A stretch of DNA of 64,000 bases from Aquarana catesbeiana (Eukaryota > Chordata > Amphibia > Anura > Ranidae). Shown here in pieces: positions 23,701-35,369 of this stretch. The stretch lies in contig NC_133328.1 in assembly GCF_042186555.1 (NCBI RefSeq), forward strand, positions 336,344,539 to 336,408,538, read 5' to 3'. A program made the position numbers and the translations under genes. The notes under the pieces are model-generated. The model did no database searches. It saw only the letters and a program-made list of their open reading frames with translations, and was not told where the DNA came from. Numbering within the stretch: the stretch's first letter is position 1; every line of letters starts with the position of its first letter.

Positions 23701-24601
23701 CCACTTGCCGACCGCTGCACGCCGATATATACGTCGGCACAATGGCAGCGGTGGGCAAATGGGCATACCTATATGTCCCCTTTAATTGGTGGGGCTAGCG
23801 GGCGCACGCCCGCCGCATACAGCGTGTCCGTGCCCGTGGGACTGGCAGACTAGAAGTCCGCAAGTCTCCTGGTGATTGTGTCATTGAGCCGCAGAATGGG
23901 GAAGTGCCTATGTAAACAGGGCATTCATTTCCCCGTTCTGCCTTGTGACATAACAAAGATCACTGCTCCCTGTCATCAGGAGCAGTGATCGCTGTCATGT
24001 GAGTTGAAGCCCATCCCTCCACAGTTAGAAATACTCCCTAGGACACACTTAAGCCCCTTATTGCCCCCTAGTGGTTAACCCCTTCCCTGCCAGTGTCATT
24101 TACACAGTAATCAGTGAATTTTTATAGCACTGATCACTGTATAAATGACAATGGTTCCAAAATAGTGTCGCAGTCACAATAATAATTGCAGATCGCTGCC
24201 ATTACTAGTAAAAAAACTATCCCCTATTTTGTAAACGCTAACTTTTGCGCAAACCAATCAATATACCCTTATTGCAATTTTTTTACCAAAAATATGTAGA
24301 AGAATACATATCGGCCTAAACTATGTATATATTTTTGGGGGATATTTATTATAGCAAAAAGTTAAAAATATTGCTTTTTTCAAAGTTGTTACTCTTTTTT
24401 TGTTTATAGCGCAAAAAATAAAAACCACAGAGGTGATCAAATATCACCAAAAGAAAGCTCTATTTGTGGGAAAAAAGTACGCCAATTTTGTTTGGGTGCA
24501 ACATCGCAAGCCCGCACAATTGTCAGGTAAAGCAGCGCAGTGCCGAATCGCAAAAAGTGCTCTGGTCAGGAAGGGGGTAAAATCTTCTGGGGCTGAAGTG
24601 G
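23701..24601. mobile_element. TTAA-flanked piggyBac-like MITE, copy 2
   Basis: CCACTTGCCGACCGCTG at the left and GGCTGAAGTGG at the right lie between TTAA sites (23,697-23,700 and 24,602-24,605). It is the same family as 17,663-18,777 but in the opposite orientation. It contains TTTGCGCAAACCAATCAATA and CACCAAAAGAAAGCTC words. Confidence 0.75.
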
Positions 24602-24649
24602 TTAATAATTGTAATTATGAATATATTTCATTTCGTTTTGTATCTCTGT

Positions 24650-25267
24650 AGGGGTGTGACATATCGTCCCAGAAGGCCCTGTTATACATACGAGTCAGTA
24701 CCTAGGCTTATGTATCTAAACAATGGGACCCAAACCTCTTTGTTGTATATTTATTCACTTCAAAGAATCCCTTGTTAAAATATGCAATGAGGGTGGCCAG
24801 CCCATCATGAATACTTAATTTCCCTGAAAATGTCTACTTACAAGGTTATATCTCACACTCAAAAGTCTGTGTCAAAGATTTGCATGAAAGGGGGCTGACT
24901 TATGCAAAGTCTAAAGATTGGAGATTTAGCAAATCCTTAACCAGAATGGGGAGGCCCACCAATCAGAGCCATGTCAACCAATGAGGCATCAGCCTGTAAT
25001 GATATACACAGACTAGATGGGAGGGAAACTCTATGGTAGAGCAGCCACCAGAATGGAACCTTGTTGAAAATGTTAACTATGGGAAATGTCTGCCTTGTAC
25101 TTGTAACTAAATATGTTTGTCTAATGTCTTTTTATGTCCTACTGTTTGTAGAGTACCAATAAATTGTTGTTATTGTGTTAAAGCTTTCACTCTTGGTCAA
25201 ATAACTCTCATTTAACCAAAATCATATCTGAGAGATATTAAATCTCAAATATAATAAACGGGTAACA
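24650..25267 (+). mobile_element. Putative LTR of a second endogenous retroelement
   Basis: The region ends ...GGGTAACA just before a tRNA-Arg-type primer site. It contains CCAATCAG and CCAATGAG boxes (about 24,958 and 24,979) and an AATAAA (25,158-25,163) about 105 bp before its end. The 5' end is uncertain (TG at about 24,647 or 24,655). No 3' LTR was found in the window, so this is inferred from the primer site and the signals. Confidence 0.55.
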
Positions 25268-25271
25268 TAAT

Positions 25272-25289
25272 TGGCAACCACGAAGGGAC
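25272..25289 (+). promoter_or_regulatory. Primer-binding site, tRNA-Arg type
   Basis: TGGCAACCACGAAGGGAC is complementary to the 3' end of vertebrate tRNA-Arg(UCG) with CCA, apart from one position (A for G at nucleotide 5). It follows the putative LTR after four nucleotides, the usual arrangement in a provirus. Confidence 0.6.
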
Positions 25290-25458
25290 CAGACTGAAAG
25301 TATTTAATATAATACCAAGATTTGTGCAGATTAAGGTTATTGGGGTGAATTTAAACTGAGTCAGTTTTTTTGGTAGTTCGGAGGTCACAGCAAGTTTATA
25401 TAGGGAAAAATATAGGTAATTTTTTTTGTTTTATTCGTGGGTATTAGAATAACTCTTA

Positions 25459-25855
25459 TGCCCCGTACACACGGTTGGACATTGATCGGACATTCCGACA
25501 ACAAAATCCTAGGATTTTTTTCCGACGGATGTTGGCTCAAACTTGTCTCTCATACACACGGTCACACAAAGTTGTCGGAAAATCTGATCATTCTGAACGT
25601 AAAACACGTACGTCGGGACTATAAACGGGGCAGTAGCCAATAGCTTTCATCTCTTTATTTATTCTGAGCATGCGTGGCACTTTGTGCATCGGATTTGTGT
25701 ACGCACGATCAGAATTTCCGACAACGGATTTTGTTGTCGGAAACTTTTATAGCCGATGGAAAATGTGTGATGGAGCCCACACACGGTCGGAATTTCCGAC
25801 AACAAGGTCCTATCACACATTTTCCGTCGGAAGATCAGACCGTGTGTACAGGGCA
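25459..25855. mobile_element. PIF/Harbinger-type MITE, copy 3
   Basis: TGCCCCGTACACACGGTTGG at the left and the complementary CCGTGTGTACAGGGCA at the right. The flanks read TTA and TAA, so the 3-bp duplication is no longer exact. It is inserted in the leader of the tRNA-Arg retroelement. Confidence 0.8.
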
Positions 25856-26365
25856 TAAGAAGGAGGGAGGATACCACCCAGATTTTGTTTTGTTTAATAT
25901 CCCGTAATTATAGTAAAAAAACTATATTGATTGAACCATTAAAAATGGTCACTTTAATGGAGAGTATATATTGAGCGGGAAAATGTTTTTCATTTATTTG
26001 TGCTTACCAAGCATAGTGTAATCATTGTTTGAGTTTGCTTTATGGTGAGTACATATATGTTTTATTGGAAAGACACTGAAAGAGTGTGGTCCTTGTTTTG
26101 TGGAAAAAATTTGCAATTATTTTTTTGTTTGTTTTTTTTTCTCTTTTCTTGGTTTAGTTTTTATGCATTATTTTTATTTTTAAGACACAAACATGTGACA
26201 TACTTGTTTTCTTTTGTATTTAGGTTGAAACAGGTTCAACAAGTTTTTGGTTGTTATTTGCATTGTTTTTCCACTAAAGGAATAGTCATTGTTTAGGACA
26301 TTGAAACTGAGCTACAAGAGAATTGGTTATTTTTATTGGTTGTAATTGGGGGTTTTTTTGGCTGT

Positions 26366-26367
26366 TG

Positions 26368-26394
<27 letters not shown>
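26366..26394. repeat. Poly-T tract
   Basis: Long T homopolymer in a T-rich region. It may be an insertion tail but no partner sequence was recognised. Confidence 0.7.
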
Positions 26395-26398
<4 letters not shown>

Positions 26399-26941
26399 GG
26401 GAATTTACAAGCAGTAATATTGTCATTGTTGTCAGTTAAAGTACCAAACTGTGGAAGTCTGGTTACTGAATCTAATATCTGATAATGATTATAGAGTGTA
26501 AAATAAGGTGCATTTAACATACAGTATTATACCTTGAAAACATTTTTTTAAAGGATATAGCCTACCAATAATCTGATAAGCCAAGTTTGTGGTAGATTGT
26601 TTTTTTTGTGTTACACTGAATTGGGTGTAACCATTATGGGTCTAAACACAGCTGTGTTTAACTTTCTATTGTCTACCTAGAGGGTTACCCTATTGTTCAT
26701 TGTGTGCTTATCCCAGCACTATTGTTTGTTGTGTGTATACTGTACATAGTGTATCTCCATCTCTATTGTTCAGCACATCTCCTCTATCATTTGTTTCTTG
26801 GGTGTAGACTCTATTCTGTGAAGATTCTAGAGTTATTTTAATCTTTGTGTCTCCACTCTTGTGCATATTCTAAGTGGTAGACTACTGTGTGAGAAGTCTG
26901 TTCTGTGGTGTATTGATGTATCGTCACTAAACTTGTAAATC

Positions 26942-27539
26942 ATGGAGAAATTGATGGCCAGGATTGCTAAAGTTAAAAATAGCTCTGAAATAATAAGAGA
27001 AATGGAGGAATCTAAAAGCCTATTGCACCAGGCACAAGAGTATGTAAATGTAAAACTTACAGAGAAAAAATACAGCAAACATGAGGGTAAGACTGCACTC
27101 ATTTTTGCTGCTTGCTGGTTGGCTAACAATTACAAACAATTATTGTTGCAAAACATATCTCTCAAGGAGGATCTAGGAATAGCCAAAAGTAATATCAGTA
27201 CTCTACGTTTCTATGAAAAATTTGAATGCTAGCCACCAGCAACCAACAATAGACAACCAAAACAGGTAGGAAGAGGTTGATCAGCTGGCACGTGGGCTGA
27301 AGGAGGTGGAGAGTAAATGTAAACAATTGTCTACATCTTCCAGCCCAGGGCAGCTTGTGCAATCTCCACATACCACAGATTGCAATGCAACTGGTTTGAG
27401 TATTTCTAAATGCAACAGAAAATTATCTCCATCTGGAGTGCTTTATTTATGGGCTAGTTTCAACAACTCATTGAAAGGTGGGAGCTCTTTTGAATGTGCC
27501 CCTATATCTCATATGCAGACAGGAAAAGTTGTTAATTAG
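26942..27539 (+). pseudogene. Possible gag remnant with coiled coil
   Basis: The frame 26,942-27,232 (96 codons) starts MEKLMARIAKVKNSS and is rich in heptad-like charged and leucine positions (EIIREMEESKSLLHQAQEYV). A second frame from about 27,306 has EVESKCKQLS in the same orientation after a frameshift. It lies about 1.65 kb downstream of the tRNA-Arg primer site, where a gag would be expected. I do not recognise a specific Gag family, and there is no zinc knuckle or pol nearby. Gag identity is inferred from position only. Confidence 0.35.
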
Positions 27540-28849
27540 GTTTTAGCCATTGAATATTCTCAGCCTAAAACCACACCAGTGGTTAAGAGACCTGTTAATA
27601 TGTGTGAAGGTTATATGTCTACATGTTGTCTTCTTAGACTTTAAGTACTTACAAACCCACCAAGTTTTCCTATAACTTTTTTGTTTGTCAGAGTATAGAT
27701 ATGTAGGTGTGTCTGTACATTTTTGACTGTACTTACTGTTGATGGACTCATTACCTCTGCTGGAAGTCTGTTCCAAGCATCCACTACTAGTTTAGTCCAT
27801 TAGGAACCTCTCGGAGAGGTAGGGTGAGGTGTTATTAATGTTTTTTGAGTTTTGTATTTTAGGGTAAACATGGATGGATAATCCAGAGTGGACCCAGACT
27901 TGGCAAATTACTTTGAAACACAGAGGATCTTAAAGCATAGTTTTTTATGTTTGTTTTAAGGAGAAGTCTTGAATGAAATTAATTGCAGTCAGGCCTAACT
28001 AAATTCCAAAAAATATATATATTTTTTTGGTTTGTCTGTTTCATTAAACAGAGTTTCTGTCCTCTCTTTACTTAAAACTTTTGTCTGACTTGAAAATTGG
28101 TCTTCAATGGAGGATCAATTAATATGATAATCACCACTGAGAAAGGGTGTTGCCTTTTGTATAGCTGCAATGTTTGGAAGCAATTTCAATTGTGTTTTTT
28201 TTAAACTAAATACAGATTCAATGCTCTGTATCACAAAAATAGGAGATTTTTGGCCGGTAACAGAGCGCTAATCCCCATTTACTATAGCAATCTCGGCGCA
28301 CGGGAGAATGAAATCTGTGCGCCACTATAAACATGGCGCACGGCATCTTCAATTCAATATTAACAGAAGATGGAGGTGCCAATATTATGGGGTGATGTGG
28401 GGTGATGTGAGGAAGTATAGTGACAACTGCCCAAGTAACAAATATGCCCAAAATAGAATGAGAAAGTAACTTTTTCTGAGCAAGCCTGCTGTGCCTGTAA
28501 GTACGTTTAGAACTGCGTGAGATCAATTTCAGCACTGCGCATGTCCAAGCGGCTCTTGCACTCGTTCAAATGCATTTGTTCACTGCGTGCCCAAAGTCTT
28601 AGTAAATGTCAAGCAACGCAAATGCAATTGCGTGGGTTGAATGGGCACACCTCTAAAATTGACAATATTTTATTTTTTTTTACGCTGCGTCACCTTTATG
28701 TATTTTTTTAAGGAGATTTGCAAACATGTCATGTTAGCATGTTACGATGCCAACATGTGACATGCACCTTGTTAAAATTATGTAAAAAGACTCTCACTCT
28801 TCCAAAAAGGTCATTTAACCTTCCCCCTCTAATGCATATGATTTCCTTG
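27540..28849. other. Non-coding stretch with MITE-like piece
   Basis: At about 28,250-28,690 there are CCATTTACTATAGC and GGCGCACGG words related to the family at 10,388. No 3' part of the tRNA-Arg retroelement was identified. Confidence 0.35.
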
Positions 28850-29560
28850 GGCTAGCTTTTGCTTTTAAAGGGGAACTCCACACTCCGTTCTCCAATGCTC
28901 TTGTCTCCCCCCTTTAATTCATATGATTTCCTTGGGCTAGCTTTTGCTTTTAGGTTCAATAAGTTTTTATTGCGTATAAGATAATTTTCAAACATTAGAT
29001 GAATACATTAACAAGACCAGGTGCTCGACATCGGACAGACTGGTTTAACAGGAAAAGAACATACATAAGTAGAAAGGTGCAATGTTATGCGATCTGTCAT
29101 CAATTTGTAGATAATTTGGTGTCTCGACAGCTAACAGAACTTTTGCTGTTAAATTTATTATAAAAAAAAAAAAATTCCCGAGACCCGGACGCCCCAACGG
29201 GATCATGCTGCGTCCAGGTGTCAAGGAACTCAAAATAAACAGACAGGTAATTTGAAAGCCAACAGCATATATTTATTGGCATGATGTCTAATCTGCTGGG
29301 TGTTTCGAGAAAATTAATACTGAAGAACAGAATACTTTGGGTTACTAGCTTTTGCTTTTAAAGGGGAACTCCACACTCCATTCTCCAATGGTCTTGTCTC
29401 CCCCCTCTAACCCCTTGGATGTCCATGGACTAGCTTTTGCTTTTAATGGGGAACTCCACACTCCATTCTCCAATGCTCTTGTCTCCCCCCTCTAACCCCT
29501 TGGATTTCCATGGGCTAGCTTTTTCTTTTAAAGAGGAACTCCACACTCCACTCCATTCTC
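28850..29560. repeat. Tandem repeat of about 84 bp, split by an L1 tail
   Basis: Units with CTAGCTTTTGCTTTTAAAGG, GGAACTCCACACTCCATTCT and CTTGTCTCCCCCCT recur at about 28,852, 28,930, 29,345, 29,430 and 29,515. Excluding the insertion at 28,953-29,344, the array has four to five copies. Confidence 0.75.
28953..29344 (-). mobile_element. 5'-truncated L1-type 3' tail with 16-bp target duplication
   Basis: CTAGCTTTTGCTTTTA occurs at 28,937-28,952 and 29,345-29,360, bracketing 392 bp. The insert contains GACCCGGACGCCCCAACGGG, a version of the 3' segment that also occurs in the L1 copies at 49.8 and 61.8 kb (ACGTCCCAACACCCCATATG; CAGACACCCCATCTGGGAAC). This ties it to the same LINE lineage. The host tandem repeat could mimic part of the duplication. 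Confidence 0.65.
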
Positions 29561-29935
29561 AAAAGGCTGTGAGCTGCCTTCACCAATCCAAACCACATGT
29601 TTTTTCAGAGCATACAACAGGGCCAGCTAGGAAAGGGGCAAGAAGATCGATCGCCCAACCCCCTCCTGAACCATACAAGGCCACATGCACTCAACATAGC
29701 TGGCTGCCTTTGGGACATGTTGGGCTCAGCCCAATACCAACCACAAAGCACCTTGTACCCACTAGTTTAAAGGGGCTTTCCACATTCCATAAAGCCCCCT
29801 GTCTGCAGCCCCCCACAACCCCAGCCTAGGGTTGTGTGAAAGAGGCCCTTGTCCCCCTGAATATGGGAACAAGGTGGTTGACTTTTGGGGTGCCCAAGCC
29901 CCTCCTGCTCCCAAGCATACACCCCCCTTTCATGA
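29561..29935. mobile_element. Fragment of the non-autonomous hAT family
   Basis: CCCCACAACCCCAGCCTAGG, GAGGCCCTTGTCCCCCTGAA and TATGGGAACAAGGTG match the centre of the foldback hAT derivative at about 16,430-16,560. The plus-strand open frame across it is an artefact. Confidence 0.55.
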
Positions 29936-30229
29936 GCTGGCTTGCTGTGTGTTTGGCTAGGGATTTATTATTGTGTGGGAGGGGCACAATATTTTTATTT
30001 TGGGATGGGATTTTTCACATGGGGGTTCTCACTTTAAGCCTTTACAGACCAAAATGGCCTTGTATGTATTGGGGACAGGCTATTTTTGGTTTTGGGTTAA
30101 AATCTTCCAGCTGCAATGTCGATTTGTACGTTTTCTCTAAAGCCATACATCTTTGAAGCAGCAATTTGGATATATGCTACAGATGCACCACTTTACAGGC
30201 AGAGTAACCCCCCCCCCCTATTTACTAGC

Positions 30230-30660
30230 TTTAGGGCTTAGTTCACTCCATAAAAAACGCAGTCCAGATACATTCCAGATGCTTTTCTGCATGTGCGTTT
30301 TTGATGCATTCCAGTGCGTTTATAATATCTTTTTGGTGCATTTATGATACGTTTTTGTTGCATTTTTGATGCAGTCCACTACTTTTTTCACCTTCTTTTG
30401 TCTTAACCTTAAATAAGGACATGCTGGATGATGTGCTTCATTTTGGACAGGGGGGTGACTTAGTTTGTGCTAGCTGCATTTGGGTCGGTCTGGGCATGCT
30501 CAGGGACTTTGATTTTTTCCTGTGCCTTTTGGTCTGTGAAATGCATTTGGGTTGGTCTGGGCATGCTCGGGGACTTTGGTTTTTTTGTGCTTTTTGTGTG
30601 TGAACAGCACTTGAATGTTTCTGGGCATGCTCAGAGAGTGTGTTTTTTGGGTTAGTAATT
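30230..30660. repeat. TTTTTGATGCATT-type and GGGCATGCTC tandem repeats
   Basis: About 30,250-30,385 shows repeated TGCGTTTTTGATGCATTCCA-like units. About 30,470-30,650 shows three ~70-bp units sharing GGTCTGGGCATGCTC and GGGACTTTG. No coding function. Confidence 0.6.
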
Positions 30661-31535
30661 TAAGGACACCCTTAACAGGTGTACCCACTTTGAAGTTCAG
30701 TCTCTGCACTGGGTGAACTTGCATTTTGTGTGTTTCATGGACTGTGCATGTGTTTTCAATTGCCTCATTAGCACACAAACCTATGTTATATAAAGTTTGC
30801 AGATAGCATGCTTTACCTTGCCCTGAAAAGAGGCAAGATTGTGTGTGTGTGGGGGGCCAGCAAGAGAGTAAATTTGGGTGTCCTTATCGAGTTTGTAACA
30901 CATGTATTTTCTCTTTGTATTTTGTTTGTTATGTCTTTGCAAAACAGATGTGTTTTCGAACAACATTTTTTTTTCACTTTGGTTTAATGTATTTTTTTGG
31001 GTGGAGGATATTTTCCCCTGAAATATTTTTGATGCTGTCAATGTGTGTCGTTTGTAGGTCCTTCACTTTGATTTAATTGTCTGTGCTGCATTATTTAGCA
31101 AAATCTTTCTCAAGATGTTGTGACTAATGTTTAAACCCTTAATAACTATTCATTTGAGGCGCAGTCCTTTTAACTCCTGTTAATTTCCAATGCAAAATGG
31201 TCCGACCTCAAAAACCATATTCTGTTTGTGTCTCAAATTAACATACAAGTGTTTTTTGTATTCCTTGCTCTTTTCCAAGTCCTGTTTTGTTGACCAATAA
31301 AATTTGTAGCAAGTTTTTATGTTTTATGTGTTTTGTTACTTTTCATGCAACAGATTTCCCAGCTTCTGCTTAACTAGGCTGATTGGCATGGTAATCAAAA
31401 AAAGGTGTGATTTGTCTAAAAGTTACTTTACTGGTGCTTTCATGGCAGCATATGCATGGATTGTGCGCATGCTGCCATGGATAGGCGCCAGGAAAGGAAA
31501 ATTACAGAGCGGCAAGTATTCACTTTTTAATTTTA
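30661..31535. other. Non-coding stretch, no gene seen
   Basis: T-rich sequence without recognisable ends or domains. Confidence 0.4.
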
Positions 31536-31726
31536 GCACAGTGGTTCTCAGCCTCAGTCCTCAAGTACCCCCGCCAGGACATGTTTTGGGAATTTCTTAG
31601 CTAAAAAAGCTGTCCAAAATACCAAGCCATTGACTGTGATTTAAAGCACCTGTGCAAGATGAAGGAAAACCTGCAATCATGGCCTGTTGGGGGTACTTGA
31701 GGACACGGTTGAGAACACTGATTATG
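31536..31726. mobile_element. MITE with CAGTGGTTCTCA ends
   Basis: CAGTGGTTCTCAGCCTCAGT then CCTCAAGTACCCCC on the left pairs with GGGGGTACTTGAGGAC then GGTTGAGAACACTG on the right. The ends resemble non-autonomous hAT elements, but no clear 8-bp duplication was seen. Confidence 0.65.
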
Positions 31727-31855
31727 AGCACTGAGCTAAAATCCAGCTCAAGACAATCCTATTCTAATTGTGGGCATTTGAGGGAAACCAAGTGAGTGTT
31801 AGAACCCCTGCTTGTCTTTTTTAGGTTGGGCTTTGTGTCCCTTTTCTTAAAATTG

Positions 31856-32324
31856 GCTTCACTTTCTGTCACAGCCAAACAGGAAGTGAGGGTAAATCCT
31901 TACCAATGTCTTTCCTTGGGGACACACAGGTCAATCTAGCTAGTGTCCCCATTAGGCAAATTGCACTCTAGCACTTTGTTGTGTACACCCCAGGTATTAG
32001 GTATTTTGGGGTTTATTAAAGGCAAATCTACTCTGCATTTTATCATCCAATCATGTAGAAGCAAAGATGCTGATTTTCTTTTTTTTCTTTCCTTGCATGC
32101 CCCCCTCGGATCTCCATCAAGTGCACTTGTAGTGCAAAGTGGATTTGCCTTTAGGAAATAAACCCCAAAGTCCAAGATACCTAATAATTTGGGGTGTACA
32201 CAGAAAAATGCAGAGTGCAATTTCCCTAATGGGGAAAACTATTTAGATTGATGTGTGTCCCCAAGGAAAGACATTAGTAGGGTTTTACCCTCAGTTCCTG
32301 TTTGGCTATGTGACAGGAAGTGAA
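31856..32324. repeat. Long imperfect palindrome (nested MITEs)
   Basis: The left arm (TTCACTTTCTGTCACAGCCA, AACAGGAAGTGAGGGT, TCTTTCCTTGGGGACACACA) is mirrored by the right arm ending ACAGGAAGTGAA. Inside, a MITE of the 1,766 family (about 31,995-32,175; TTTATTAAAGGCAAATCTAC and GGATTTGCCTTTAGGAAATA) is nearly central. The whole can fold over about 200 bp per arm. Confidence 0.75.
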
Positions 32325-32924
32325 TACATTTGAAGGAGAAAGTGTCAACATTTGGGAGGTGTCTTCACCTTATCAGGGGTGCCGACATCCCCAAAAACTG
32401 ACAAGACTTCTAATCCCTCTGCATGCTATCCCCAAGCAAAAATAAGAAAGGATTTCATTTAGTTTAACTTTGCAAAGACACATTCCTAAGTTCAACTGTG
32501 ATGCATGTCAATGGCCTATTTACATCTTGTTTAGTAGAAAACACCAGTTGCCTTTCACTAGAAACATTTGTTAGTCCAGTCCTGGAAATCTGCATCTGCT
32601 TTACTATTAATATCCATAAAAATTTGGTTCCTGCAGTTAGGTGCACCAAATGCATCTAGATGCGTGACTGCTGTGTATGTGAGATGTGCAACTGCTGTGT
32701 GCGTGGAGGTATGTGCCCGTGGTGCATATCTGGTTCCTGGAAGCGGTGGCCAGCACACAGGAATTATATTACGCTCCTCCAGGAAGTTGCTTGCATTGCT
32801 GCTCATTTCTTCCCACCACCATGCCCTGCTCACTGTTCTCTGAGGAAGAGATGATCCTTATTTGCAAATTAAGAAAATTATTTATTTTTTTAACATGGGG
32901 TGGTGTTTGTGTGGGTCCCTAACA

Positions 32925-33100
32925 CACATTCATATTAGGGCCAATTTAGACAGGATCCAATTTACCTAGCAGCATTTTTTAGAGAGTGGGAGGAAGCCCA
33001 CACAGGCACAGGGAGAACATGCAAACTTCAGGCAGATGGTGTCACAGGTGGGATTTGAACCAGTGACCCTTTTTGCTGCTAGGTGAAAGTGCTGCCCAAA
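32925..33100 (-). mobile_element. tRNA-type SINE, minus strand
   Basis: The plus strand reads CACAGGGAGAACATGCAAAC and GGGATTTGAACCAGTGACCC, the complement of the SINE body and B box at 12,853. An A-box-like complement lies near 33,080-33,095. Confidence 0.55.
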
Positions 33101-33182
33101 TATATATATAGCTTGTTTCCACCAGCAGAGAGAAGTTGGGTAGATTCCATACTCCCAATTCTGGAGGCATAATAATGGTCTA

Positions 33183-33326
33183 GTACAGGGGTCTTAAAAC
33201 TATGGCCCTCCAGTTGTTCAGGAACTACAATTCCTGTCATGTCTGTGAATATCAGAGTTTTACAATGCATCAATGTGTAGTTCCGCAACAGCTGGAGAGT
33301 CATAGTTTGAACATTCCTGATCACTC
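33183..33326. mobile_element. Short MITE with GGCCCTCCAG ends
   Basis: AACTATGGCCCTCCAGTTGT then TCAGGAACTACA is mirrored by TGTAGTTCCGCAACAGCTGG then AGAGTCATAGTTTGAAC. About 50 bp per arm. Confidence 0.65.
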
Positions 33327-34204
33327 TAGCATGTTATGAAAAAAGGTGGTTTCTCATGTGCCTTGTATAATGCCCAAAAAATATCAATAGGAAAATACAA
33401 GTCGGTCATGGCACATCTACATTACAAATTTAGCACTTAAGATGGTCATGCACTATACAACCTGATTGGCCAATCTCCGTACAACTCGATATTTCGGCAA
33501 AATAGGTAATAGGAAGATGCAGTTGAACAATTAATTCAAATTATAGGAAATCAAACAGGCTCTTGCACTATTTTTTTTTTTAAGATCTAACTGATTGCAG
33601 TGTATGGTCACCTTTAAAGATCAAGATCTGAAAAATTTAATTTATTGGGTTTAGAAACACTTTTCTGTTCTTTGTAATGTATTGAAAGATTTGGGTAAAA
33701 ATAAAAATAAACACATTTCAAATATATATTGGAAGTAATAGGAATGAGATTGGCATCAAAAGGGTTAATTAACTGAGAACACATACTAATTGCCTAACAA
33801 GACACATCCAGTCAGATAAAATTAACCAATCGTATTGGGCGTGCGCTATTATCAATGAGAAAACCGCACCAGTTGCAGTTTACATATTTATTATCATTTT
33901 GCGCTTCAAAGTGCACCGGTTTGCACGTTCAGTTAATGACTTTCCCAGCGCACCAATTAAGGTATGAATCGGCACAGTGCATTCATCTTAGTAAATCACC
34001 CCCAGGGTCATGTTGTTGTTTGGTAGAAAATGTTGCTGGGTTCAGGTTAAAGCCTCCCCTCATCTATCATTCACAGAACCCATGTGCATTGAAGCAGGTT
34101 AATAAGCACACACTGGGAAAATAAGTACAGCGCTGCGCCAGAAAGTGCTAAAGAAATTGTTATACAGTTAGCAGCTAACACACCTCTAGACACAGGTAGG
34201 GGTT
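33327..34204. other. Non-coding stretch, no gene seen
   Basis: Contains TTAGTAAATCACCCCCAGGG (about 33,988), an isolated end of a dispersed element. Otherwise not recognised. Confidence 0.4.
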
Positions 34205-34671
34205 AAAAATAATATTTAATAGTGTAGTGCTATGTGTATAAATAAATTATAAATCTTATATAACTAAACAGTGAGCAAAAACTTAGCCATACCTTACAGG
34301 GCAAAATGGTATTGAAACGACACTGAGTGATTTAAAATAACACTTGAGATACAGTGAATGTTATGAATCAATTTTAAAGGGAACACCCTTTTGCTGATAA
34401 TAACGCTTGACTGAGGGTATGAAACAGTTGATGAACCAGTCATCAAATAAACCTTGTGTCATCAATGCTTTGTTATTTGCATGATAATAAACAGGCAGTG
34501 TGTGCTTATTATATATAATAGTGTAGCGCTATGTGTATAAATAAATTATAAATCTTACATAACTAAACAGTGAGCAAAAACTTAGCCATCCCTTACAGGG
34601 CAAAATGGTATTGAAACAACACTGAGTGATTTAAAATAACACTTGAGATACAGTGAATGTTATGAATCAAT
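34205..34671. repeat. Direct duplication of about 165 bp
   Basis: TAGTGTAGTGCTATGTGTAT... at 34,219-34,373 is repeated at 34,518-34,671 with few differences (AACTAAACAGTGAGCAAAAA, GATACAGTGAATGTTATGAA in both). The separating segment contains an inverted GCACACACTG word seen also near 34,110. Confidence 0.8.
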
Positions 34672-34699
34672 AATACAAAAACAATATAGTGAGTCTAGA

Positions 34700-35340
34700 A
34701 AATCATACATATGTGACAAATCAACCGATATAGTCCATAAAAATTGACAAGTGTATTAATAGTGACTAGTGGAATAGAAACCACCACCAAAAGTCTATGA
34801 GGGTTGAGTGTTGAGAAATAATGGAAATAAAACTCCCAAGTTTCCTTGTAAACAAAATTGGTCTTCTGGCAGATGAATAAATAAATAAGGAACCACAGAT
34901 GGATGGAGGATCTAAATAGGTGGCGGGACCATCACCGGAGCATCAAAAGAGGCTTACCAGAATCAGTTGACTTGAAAAGACCTACGTCTTACAAGTTTAA
35001 GAAAGCTTATTGACCACCAGGTCTGGCAAAATGAATCGTCAGATATCCTCAGCTTCCAATGGGGGGAGGGGTCTCACCACAGCTTCAAGCGTCCCCAAAC
35101 GGTCCAACAGGCCAAACAGATGTTTTGAAATACCATGCGAGAAATAAAGCTCACATGGCATGATAACGTTTAAAAACATCAATTTATTAAAATAGTAAAA
35201 GAAAACACTCACATGATAGGAGATCACAAACAGCTCAAAAAAGATCAATCGCTGTAATCGTGAGGGGTCCACCCGACATGTTTCGGCTACAGAGCCTTCA
35301 TCTTCATCACCTTCATCAGATGGCAAATGGCAACATCTTC
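34700..35340. other. Repeat-derived sequence with ACATGTTTCGGC motif
   Basis: The block ending ACCCGACATGTTTCGGCTAC and GAGCCTTCATCTTCATCACC looks like a member of the GAAACGCGTC-type dispersed repeats in inverse orientation. Open frames here are spurious. Confidence 0.35.
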
Positions 35341-35369
35341 CGTTCTTTCACTTTTTGAGCCATTGCTAA

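Noticed and set aside
29437..30156. Two adjacent plus-strand ORFs of 130 and 106 residues resembling a gene
   Set aside because: The first is made of the 84-bp tandem repeat and hAT-family fragment; the second has no domain and a T-rich, repeat-like composition.
35039..35326. Minus-strand ORF next to the piggyBac fragment
   Set aside because: Covers a dispersed repeat; no domain and no family resemblance.
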